Assembly: GCA_003988855.1 (NCBI GenBank)
Contig: QYAI01000106.1
Coordinates: 40,754 to 104,753 of the forward strand
Length of the DNA: 64,000 bases
Direction: 5' to 3'
DNA from: Arachnopeziza araneosa
Lineage: Eukaryota > Ascomycota > Leotiomycetes > Helotiales > Arachnopezizaceae
Position numbers and translations under genes: made by a program. This document shows, piece by piece, positions 56,353 through 64,000 of the stretch. Under the pieces are notes generated by a model. It made no database searches, was not told the DNA's origin, and was given only the letters and a program-made list of their open reading frames with translations. Each line of letters starts with the position of its first letter. The stretch's first letter is position 1.

Positions 56353-58036
56353 TTACCATTCTAGCCATTCCTCTACTACAACGTTGACACACTCCAAACC
56401 ATCTCCACCTATAGTCCTCCTTACTATTTTGCTGTAACTCAACTGCACACGGCGATCTGTGACCCACCGAATCTCCATACCTCCAAGCCTATTCTCTTTC
56501 GGAACTTCACTCGCTTTTAAAAGTCCCTCTGCTCCAACCAAACCCTTTTCCTCAATTCTCATCCAACGCTCAGCAACTATTGCCACTAAAAGGCTATTCG
56601 AAACACCTTCCTGTCGATCGGCGGCTTTAAGTAATTCAATTGATTTCCGTCTGATGGCTCCATCCCTACACGACGATGCGACAAAAAACAAAGGTTGAAT
56701 GATCCCCGAGTCGAGATTGAAATTCCTCCGTTTGGGCACTTCTGTTTCGCATGATCTGGATTTCAGTTCAATGATCGAACTAGCGTGTGCTATGATACTC
56801 TCGAATCGGGATTGATATTGGCCGTCATCAAGAGCCTGCTCTTCACTGACCCCCATTGTCGCACCCATAAGGATGCGATGCATTTTAAGTACATGGATCG
56901 CCTCCTGGCCGGTGACGTCAAGGTTCGCATCATTTTGAATGAATAAATCAAATGCAGTTGACCATTGCTGAAGCCTAATCAAAGACAGACTCTTTAGTGC
57001 CTCGAAAGTTAACGCCCTCTTTCTTGGATCTGAAAATGAAGCTTGGGACGCAGCTGATTTGATGAATCGCATAGCAGATGTACGTATGTTGTCAATGGAA
57101 TTGCGAGCTTGTTCAAAACTCGTGAAGATCACGGGAATATCATCATGATATCCGGATACCTTGTCATCTAAGACTTGGTCGAGCAGATATCTCCTCCTTC
57201 CAGCAGATATTTCAGAGGCTTGTCTATCTAAGCGAAGGAAAATGGGGTAGATGATTGACGGGTTAGCATAAGGTGTAGTAGATATTGACCATGTTCTTAT
57301 TGGTTTGGTGCTAGGAGAAAGCTCAGAAATGATCTTTGTTCCGCCTTCAATATGTGATATAGCTGTACGGTAGTGTCCTCGCATTGTCTGAGACACCATC
57401 AATGATAAGAAGTGACGATATAGGGAAACAGAACTTACTTCAAAACTGACAAAAAGAACGCAAGTTATCAGTGCCACATCAGCAGCTTGGTTCTGCTTAC
57501 TCTGAATTGGCTTGATTAAACATGCAATAGCTTTCCCATACTGTTGCATTGTAAAGAGGAATTTCTCTTCTCGCCCAAATTCAGAGCTTTCATGTAATGC
57601 TCCTAAAGCGATTACAGCATGTCGAATTGCAGGCTCATGGTGTGTAGCTTGAAGAACTATTCGAGTCCAAAAAGTTGGATCGAAGATACCAGAAAGCATG
57701 ACAACAGTCCGTCTACAGAAGAAATCATAGCTTCGCCTTTCGAGTTCACTTTTCATCAACTGAGATTCCGGGGATGGCGATTTTTCCGGGGATGGGAGTG
57801 AGTTTGAAGAAGATGATTGGCTCTGGTAGCTGTCGCATATTCGACCTGTTTTGGTACATTTTTGGCAGTTTGGTTTTGTTTCATCGCATTTTATTTGGCG
57901 GATTCTGGGGTTTTAAGTAACGGGGATATCACTCTAACAGGGGGAATATGTACCTGCATGTTATACACCCAGTGGTAACTTTCGGCTTATATACTTTAAC
58001 GCGGTTCTGTATTTCAGCGCGTTGCTTTGTCGGCAT
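56353..58036 (-). CDS. Zn2Cys6 transcription factor
   Basis: Three exons: 58036-57954, 57904-57439 and 57387-56353; introns of 49 and 51 bp; 527 residues. Intron 1 splits the zinc cluster: joined, it reads GCITCRIRQIKCDETKPNC and QKCTKTGRIC, spacing Cx2Cx6Cx6Cx2Cx6C, near residues 25-52. A Ser/Pro-rich spacer (QSSSSNSLPSPEKSPSPES) leads to a fungal-specific region beginning FFCRRTVVMLSGIFDPTFW and ALGALHESSE, the short regulator class. Intron 2 sits at SFE|TMRGHY, a common position in this class. Target genes cannot be inferred; neighbours are a GNAT gene and a decayed oxidoreductase. Confidence 0.92.
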
Positions 58037-58596
58037 ATTCGATGGATTGAGGTGTTATTGGCTGAATTATCGAAATTATGCTCAAGTCCATTAAGATGTG
58101 TGGATTATAGAGAGGAGAAGGCTAGGGAATCTTCTGAAAACACTAATGACCGAATAATTTCATAGATCTGCTTTAGATTGAGGTCACGAAGAAAAATTGA
58201 GGTAGTGCTTGTAGTTAAGCTCGGATATTTACAGCCCCTAAACACTCCGCTGCGTAACGTCAGGGTCCAAGAACGAACTGACCAATAGGATCGCCTCTTA
58301 TCCGCGACTTCCGAATGGCTTCGTTCATCCTTAATTGGGGATGACACCATTTTCTATCACGAAATCTTCCAGCTCCTCTTCTGTAAAATGGCCGCTCGAG
58401 AGTCTAGGTGTTGACAAAATCGATTAATCGTAGTTGGCCAATAGCAAATTGTGCTAACTCTTACAAAAACCTCCATGACATCATGACTTCGCGGGAAAGA
58501 ATTAGTACCAGAGGACCACGTCTTTTAAGGAGGCCGCTTATCTTTCTCTGCTTAGCAACAATCATTCTCCTTAAAAATTCTGAATAAGTCACCTAC
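58037..58596. other. Intergenic
   Basis: 560 bp, divergent promoter between the regulator and the oxidoreductase relic. An 81-codon minus-strand frame here was rejected. Confidence 0.4.
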
Positions 58597-60495
58597 AATG
58601 TCTACCTCCTCAGATTCTCTTATGGCAAGCTATGAGGATCACACTTTACGAAGCAATAAAGTGTCAAACTCTCAAAGAGAGGGCCAAGTCCAGAGATGAA
58701 AAAGGTCCTCGTCGGTGGAGCTGGTGCCGCTGGTAATAACTTTCTAAGGTATTCTGTAATCATCTAACATGTTAGGAATGTCTTGCGCCCACCATCTCTC
58801 ACAGCACCCCGAAAAGTTCGATGTAAGCATCATATATGCTGGCGATTACTGAGGTGGTCAGGCTTTCTCCATTCCTATCGATAAAGAAAAACACAAGACC
58901 TCGTGGCTCAATCAAGGAGTTCAAGGAGGAAGTTACATCTTCCACCACACCATGACCATGTTCTCACGCATGGGTCACCATGCCGATCCTGTCAAACTTC
59001 AAGTTCTGTCTATCCATTATTTATATATTATACCAACATAGTCACTAATTCTCCCAGGTTTCATTTGGGAAAGATTACACTTTTTGCACCAATGTCTTCC
59101 CTACAGAGCTATTAGCTCGCCACGAAAAAGAAGTGAAACATTTTCAAACCATGATCAAAATCACCCGCTGGTTTGAGAATTTTTTCGCTCTGACTCCAAT
59201 CAAATACATGTTCTTCTCAGATGAATTCACAAACACGGTGGTCTTCCCTATGCTCGCTCTCTTTCTTGGCACCGGAAACGCTACACCTGAAGTACCCACC
59301 ATTATGCTTGAGCGGCTTTTAACGAGCCCTACGTATGGTATGTGGTATCCAGGCGATAAGCTGAGCGTTGTCAGTAACCTTCTACCAATGGTTATATTTC
59401 CGAACTTTTCGGTGTTTTACGAGGACTGGAGAAAGAGACTGGTTTCTCAAAGTGTGAATGTTCGTCTTCTACGGAGCACAGCAATCCTAGAACGCGACTC
59501 AACTGAGGTGAGGGTAAGCATGAAAAAGTGAGCACCAGAAGAAGATCATCATAACACCAAAGGTGGTGATTAAGGCGCTCCAGAATGGCAAGAAGATTAT
59601 GATGAAATTGTTCTTTGTGTTTTGTTCGTGTTTGCTGATACTCTTAGGAAGTACCTTGACTTACAAAAGACAGAGCCGATACAGCAAAGAAAATTTTGGC
59701 AAAAACTGCGACATTCCGTGAAAGACAGGTTCTTGGGTCCGTAAAATTCTCAGACGATGTTGCTGTCGCCCACAACGATTCAGGATATATGAAAAAGCAC
59801 TACGAGAACTTCTACAAATCCTCTCTTGCTGTGAAAACTCTCGCTGAAGTCGAGCAAACCTCCCGTCTGGAGTTTAGTAAAACAAATTTCAAGCCCATGT
59901 ACTATATCAAAGAATATCCGCAAGATCTCAGTAAACTCGAAATAAGTTTCGATTGTACAAATTAGCAAGCGCAATTTCCCGAAGTGGTTGATTTCGAGGA
60001 TCATGTCTTCCAGACAATTTTTCTCAACAAAGCTAGGGACTCGAACCTCTGGTCTGATAATGAGATTGATGAAGGAAAAGTAATTAGGAAAGACTGGTGG
60101 CATAAAGTCTGTCATTCGTTTACGCATTACCTCTTAGTTGTTCCCTGGATAATGTTTCTACAAGGAAAGAAACATACCCGCTTTGCGGCAGCATGGACTT
60201 TAGTCAACGCTCACGAAGTGGCGATCATATCTGGCTTGGCGGCCGCGGTGGATCTTGGAGCCAAGTATCCAGAGGATTTTGAGAGTGACAAATTTGCGTT
60301 GTTGAGTTTCAGGTTGTATTACTTCCTAGCGTACGGAAAGTGGTATTCTAAGAAAGCGAAAAAGGTGAACGGGGATAATCAGGGAAGCAATTAGGCAAGT
60401 GGTGTTTACGAGAGTGTATATTGTTGACCAGGAGTTGCACCGGAGGAACGAACAATATATGGCGAGGAGTTAAATAAGGAAACAGTGTGTAATTA
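58597..60495 (+). pseudogene. FAD-dependent oxidoreductase (amine oxidase-like), multiply disrupted
   Basis: The dinucleotide-binding start VLVGGAGAAGMSCAHHL is intact after splicing a 43-bp intron (58733-58775). Two more introns, 59003-59057 and 59624-59673, also splice correctly. The protein continues through GGQAFSIPID, FPMLALFLGTGNATPEVPT, YDEIVLCVLADTAKKILA, FKPMYYIKEYPQDLSKLE and RFAAAWTLVNAHEVAIISG, with a weakly conserved tail after 60394. It is cut by TGA (58850-58852), TGA (59529-59531), TAA (59571-59573) and TAG (59963-59965), and by frame changes near 58695 and 60394. Recognisable similarity runs across each stop, so this is a recently dead gene of the flavin amine-oxidase superfamily. 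The dead enzyme's substrate is unknown. Confidence 0.85.
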
Positions 60496-61135
60496 ATCCA
60501 AGCTTCGCGATATTACCGATTCGCCACGTGAAGCATGTCTCCAAGAGACGCTCGCAGGCACGGCTTGAAATCTTTGGCAAAAGAATCTTTGATTGAGTCT
60601 AAGGTCACATCCATTTCATTCAGAGTTGATTATTTATGGCAATGGTACTGGGAGTCGACGGAATGCCACGCGCGACGTGCGGATCCCAATGAGGATGACT
60701 GTGTGTCTGGAGGGGTTAAAGACCTTCGAGAAGATGATGAGTCTGGTCCAAAGATGTTGAAGTGCTGAGAGACGGATCAGCCAACCGAGACGCTATCTTT
60801 ACTGGTAGAAGCCTCCAATTACCACTGAGACTAAGCCATTTGGCATAATAACTTCTACGTTCCAGCTTCGACTGCTTTGGAAAGTAGGCATGTTATTTTT
60901 TGAGTTAAACTATGGATAATCTAATCTATGTAATACACGGCATGAATAGAGGGGTACTTAAATTTAGACAATTTACATCTTGCAAAGATTGAGATGAGCT
61001 TCAGGCAAGACCTAGTTGGGCGTTCGCGCTCGAGTGTTATCATGTTCCGATGTGGAAGCATTGACGTCAATTATACCTCTCAACAGTCAAGGCTCTTCCA
61101 GGTGGCAGACGTTATGTTCCTGGAGATCCGAGAAC
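60496..61135. other. Intergenic
   Basis: 640 bp. A 77-codon plus-strand frame at 60535 shows no family resemblance. Otherwise 3' flanks. Confidence 0.4.
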
Positions 61136-62062
61136 CTAAGCCAGGAACCGTCTCACCTCAACCGCAACCTGCTCCGGATCACCTCCAGTATTCCGATTTC
61201 CCAGGCCCGAATGGTCCAGCCCATCTATTTCCACATACTTTGCCCGGGGCAGTAATCTCTTCAACTCCTGCACGTTCTCCTTCAGATAACCTGGACTCTT
61301 GCTCCCGCTCAGAAGAAGAATTTCAACATCCATTTCGTCTAATATTTTCAGTCTCTCAATAGTCCCTTGCACCTCCTTCACGAGACGAAAGTCAAATCTT
61401 ATCGTCGGAATCAGTTTTCCAACCGAATATTCCCTATCCACACCTTCGCTTCCAGTCGCGTTCTTTTTCCCTCCTATCCATAAGGCAAACCTCAGCATAG
61501 GCACCAGCAACCATCTCGGAGTCATGTTAAAGAACCACCCGCTCATCTCAGTCATTGTTAACGCGGTGATAAGCGCCTCAGCAGTTTTGTTCTCCTCGAT
61601 CTCCTTTTCAAACTTCTGTCTCATTCGTTCGTAGAAAACGAAATCATTGACGATAATTGGAGGTTCGAAAATGATCAACTTCTTGACTAATCCGCTGTTA
61701 CTAGTAGAAGCAGAAAGCTCAAGGGCTCCATAAAGACTGATGATAGCACCGCTGCTCACGCCCAAGACATACTGGGCCTTGGTAGCCAGTAGTAATGATT
61801 TGAGATCACTGATTTCCATTTGGATACTAAAGTTCTCGCCAGGATCGCTGCTTGGCTCGCGTCCACGTCTGTTTAGGAGATACACAGGGAGGGTCGAGCA
61901 TAATGATAATGCCAGCTCGGAGTGGGAGTAACTTGATTCTAGGCCGCCGTGGAGGATAATGAGACCTGGTTGATGCGTGCAATTAGAAGAAGTATATTCA
62001 ATAAAGCTGATATCTGCGTTGTCTTGGGTTGTGACATGTTTTTGGGTAATCTGAGGGTTCAT
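61136..62062 (-). CDS. Alpha/beta hydrolase
   Basis: Single exon, 308 residues, from ATG 62062 (upstream codons in this frame have no ATG). GLIILHGG (residues about 33-40) is the oxyanion-loop strand, LLNRRGREPS the next turn, and LGVSSGA (GxSxG, Ser103) the nucleophile elbow. A cap region rich in aromatic residues (MSGWFFNMTPRWLL) covers the active site. The late LLLSGSKSPGYLK strand and IDGLDHSG supply the acid-region and the catalytic His. No signal peptide, so it is probably cytosolic. Such fungal hydrolases act on small esters or lactones; the substrate is unknown. It is the last gene before the AT-rich end of the window. Confidence 0.88.
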   Translation of the reverse strand: MNPQITQKHVTTQDNADISFIEYTSSNCTHQPGLIILHGGLESSYSHSELALSLCSTLPVYLLNRRGREPSSDPGENFSIQMEISDLKSLLLATKAQYVLGVSSGAIISLYGALELSASTSNSGLVKKLIIFEPPIIVNDFVFYERMRQKFEKEIEENKTAEALITALTMTEMSGWFFNMTPRWLLVPMLRFALWIGGKKNATGSEGVDREYSVGKLIPTIRFDFRLVKEVQGTIERLKILDEMDVEILLLSGSKSPGYLKENVQELKRLLPRAKYVEIDGLDHSGLGNRNTGGDPEQVAVEVRRFLA

Positions 62063-62469
62063 TGTCGGAAAGGCTGTAGCAAGGTAAATTTTAATTAAAA
62101 GGAATAACAAAAGTTTGAGCTGGATTGAAGTTATATAGATAAGAATTTAGAAATGGGCAAATAATGCGGGGCAATATTAGACCGACGTATAGGAAATTTT
62201 GTCACGAGACTAAATTATCTATCGAGGTAGGTAATAGTTATAAGTAATAAGGTAGTAAATACTACTAGGTACCTACTTACCTAAGTAAGCACTGTAGAGC
62301 AAAACTGTCATGTAGCTGTATGGTCACGTGCTTACACCAGCCCAGGGCAACCTTATCCCAGATTCGAAGACTTTTCGGTTAGTCTGGTAGGAACAAAATT
62401 GTAGTGTAGTTGTAAAAAAATGCATTTCTAATTCTATAAGAAGCGGCTATTTATGTCCGCCTAGCTTCG

Positions 62470-62501
62470 TTACATAACTGTCGCATGTAACAGTTATGTA
62501 A
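62470..62501. repeat. Perfect 11-bp inverted repeat (hairpin)
   Basis: TTACATAACTG (62470-62480) and CAGTTATGTAA (62491-62501) are perfect complements with a 10-base loop. No adjacent gene, so a terminator role is not evident. Confidence 0.75.
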
Positions 62502-62645
62502 AAGTAAATAATCTTATAACAGAAGTGCCTTTCTAAAGAAAAAACCCTTATGTTCTTATAAGAAAGATACTACTGATTAAAGAGCCTTCAGTGCTCTTAC
62601 TTCTGTCGTTGCTCCTTGCTCTAACTCTTGAAAATAACAGCTTAG

Positions 62646-62780
62646 AAATAACAGTTTAAAGAAGTAGTTTTAAGAAAGCAGTTTAAAGATAACAGTTTAG
62701 AAATAACAGTTTAGAGAAGTAGTTTTAAAAAAGCAGTTTAAAGATAACAGTTTAGAAATAACAGTTTGAAGAAGTAGTTT
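62646..62780 (+). repeat. 55-bp tandem repeat, about 2.5 copies
   Basis: Units 62646-62700 and 62701-62755 differ at a few bases; a third partial copy runs to about 62780. Each unit is itself made of 12-14-base blocks ending CAGTTT or TAGTTT, e.g. AAATAACAGTTT then AAAGATAACAGTTT. Confidence 0.8.
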
Positions 62781-63750
62781 AGAGTTAGAGTTAAGGTTAG
62801 AAGTTTATATTACTATTGTACGAAAAGCAGAGAAGCAGCTAATAAAATAAGAATCTCGTTAGCCTTTAGCTAGCTCTCGATATGTATATTTCGAAAAGAC
62901 AACTAAAGCAAAGAACTTAAAACAAGAATAACGTATTCGCGCAATAAATCCAAAAACTAGTATATACAACAAACAGAAAACAAGTAGATAAATCAATGTA
63001 TTAGTAAGAAGAAAATATTAATAAAATTCGTATAATCAATGCTCTATCTGTACTTAAACTAAATTTATTCGTAAAATCAATCGCATAAATAAACCTAACT
63101 AACTATTCTTTTTCTTATTCTTTCTGTATCGTCTTATTCTTGTCTATATAGATGCTCTGTAGAACTTTCTTTATAGAAAGTTCTTGTAATAGGCTAGACT
63201 CGATAACTTAGACAGAATAAGTTCTTAGTAACTGTAATTAAATTTGTTAAAGAAAAAAACTATAAAATAACTCGAAGGCTCTACGAATATACTTTAACTT
63301 AAGTTATAGCGCGTTGTTAAAGCAGTAAATTACTAAAACAACGCGCATACAGCTTTAGCTTAAACTTCTTTCGTAGTCTAGCTAAAAATAAAGCTGCTAA
63401 AGCATAGTTCTAGCAATAATAAAAGTTTAACTTCTTACATTATTTTTATTTTTATTTTTTTTGCTGCTTTTCGTAAACTTTTTCGACTTCTAGCTAGAAC
63501 GTATTTACTAGCTTTTCGCGCTTTTTAGCGATTTAAAGTAATTAAATTCTTTATAAAGTTAAAAAGTTTCTAAGTTAGCTGTATATATTTTTCTTACTTA
63601 ACTAAATACAAGTTAAAGCTTTTTTAGCTTTTTTTTTAATTTAAAATTTTTTTTACTTTGTATTTTACTTTTTTAGCTACTAATAACTTAAGTAGCTAAA
63701 GTTTTTACTAAATTTGCTTTAGAGTTAGAGTTAGAAGTTTATATTACTAT
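62778..63750 (+). repeat. Direct repeat pair around 940 bp apart
   Basis: 62778-62816 and 63718-63750 share TTTAGAGTTAGAG followed by TTAGAAGTTTATATTACTAT; the first copy has six extra bases (AAGGTT). An inverted CTCTAACTCT occurs at about 62620. Could be remnants of a transposable element's ends. Confidence 0.6.
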
Positions 63751-63898
63751 CTATATCGCTAGATAGCTAGCTACAAAGTAAAAGTTACTAATATAGATAA
63801 CCTCTAGCAAGACTAGCTTTCTTATCTAAGCAACAACGGCTACCTTAGCACATTTATTCGCTTTTATCGACTTTTTTTACGATTTTCTACAAGTTAGG

Positions 63899-63970
63899 GT
63901 TAGGTCCAATACAATTTATTACCCAAGCTCGAAGCGGCGGCTTCGCTTAGTCACAACATCACGACCTAAC
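63899..63970. mobile_element. Possible transposon/LTR end with inverted repeats
   Basis: GTTAGGTC (63899-63906) is repeated inverted as GACCTAAC (63963-63970). Between them is a 6-bp GC hairpin, CGAAGC-GGCG-GCTTCG (63930-63945). On the minus strand the segment starts TGTTAGGTCGTG, and LTRs commonly begin TG. The window ends before any partner could be seen. Two copies of TTAGGG-like sequence (63894-63904) abut it. Confidence 0.35.
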
Positions 63971-64000
63971 AATAAATATAACATTAACAATACAACACCA

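Larger units (their letters stand above)
62063..64000. other. AT-rich, repeat-bearing gene-free region
   Basis: About 1.9 kb to the window end with no coding frame of note and a strong excess of TA, TTT and AAA over the rest of the window. It contains the tandem repeat, hairpin and direct repeats listed separately. This is typical of heterochromatic, mutated transposon-derived islands in filamentous ascomycetes (RIP), which I infer rather than measure. Confidence 0.6.

Noticed and set aside
58105..58350. 81-codon minus-strand frame
   Set aside because: No domain, no splice partners; sits in the promoter between two genes.
58597..60495. Programmed stop readthrough as an explanation for in-frame stops in the oxidoreductase
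   Set aside because: Four stops of all three kinds plus two frame changes are far more simply explained by loss of function.
63894..63904. TTAGGGTTAGG as a chromosome end
   Set aside because: Less than two repeat units, and the sequence continues beyond it; an interstitial match by chance or a small relic is likelier.

Overview
The window looks like nuclear DNA of a filamentous ascomycete (Pezizomycotina). Genes are compact, most introns are 42-80 bp with GT...AG ends and CTAAC/CTGA-like branch points, and the families present are typical of this group: three Zn2Cys6 regulators, an RTA1 protein, a Cip1-like secreted protein, Atg27, a Dbp6-type helicase and Lhs1 ending in HDEL. A plant-associated member such as a helotialean Leotiomycete would fit, but that placement is inference. 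I rebuilt about 27 protein genes by hand-splicing; several have exons too short to appear as long open frames (prefoldin 4, the zinc-knuckle protein, the N-terminus of the MFS transporter, both PY-motif proteins).

Layout. 1-1.4 kb: 3' end of a Dbp6-like DEAD-box helicase and a tiny zinc-binding protein. 1.8-8.9 kb: medium-chain reductase, carotenoid/lignostilbene-type dioxygenase, Zn2Cys6 regulator and SnoaL-like protein, a plausible small catabolic cluster. 9.2-17.3 kb: secreted acid sphingomyelinase-like enzyme, small PPxY protein, Atg27, a doubtful Cys-rich gene and a secreted CYTH-like protein. 18.4-22.3 kb: decayed accessory block with a truncated TPR/CHAT-type gene and a divergent beta-rich pseudogene carrying two in-frame stops. 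23-30 kb: MFS drug transporter, prefoldin subunit 4, GABA/choline-type permease and a small unknown protein. 31.9-40.9 kb: Cip1-like secreted protein, a 1074-residue His/Gly-repeat hydrophilic protein, a four-helix membrane protein, APC10/Doc1 and a second small PY-motif protein. 42.8-49.8 kb: RTA1 protein and a C6 regulator on the same strand, a broken GNAT gene and a large-loop membrane protein. 51.4-58 kb: Lhs1, a GNAT acetyltransferase and a C6 regulator. 58.6-60.5 kb: FAD oxidoreductase pseudogene with at least four in-frame stops. 61.1-62.1 kb: alpha/beta hydrolase. 62.1-64 kb: very AT-rich repeat-bearing DNA with a 55-bp tandem repeat, a hairpin and a possible transposon end.

Housekeeping genes (Dbp6, Atg27, prefoldin 4, APC10, Lhs1) are intact and lie among accessory, secreted and regulatory genes. 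Four loci are broken, and they lie in or near the blocks poorest in genes. The most interesting items are the candidate dioxygenase cluster (with a GC-AG intron and an in-frame alternative acceptor that would remove an iron ligand), the 11-module His-Gly-Arg-Asp repeat protein, the TPR/CHAT relic next to its divergent partner, and a 100-bp-spaced duplicated CGG element upstream of the RTA1 gene.
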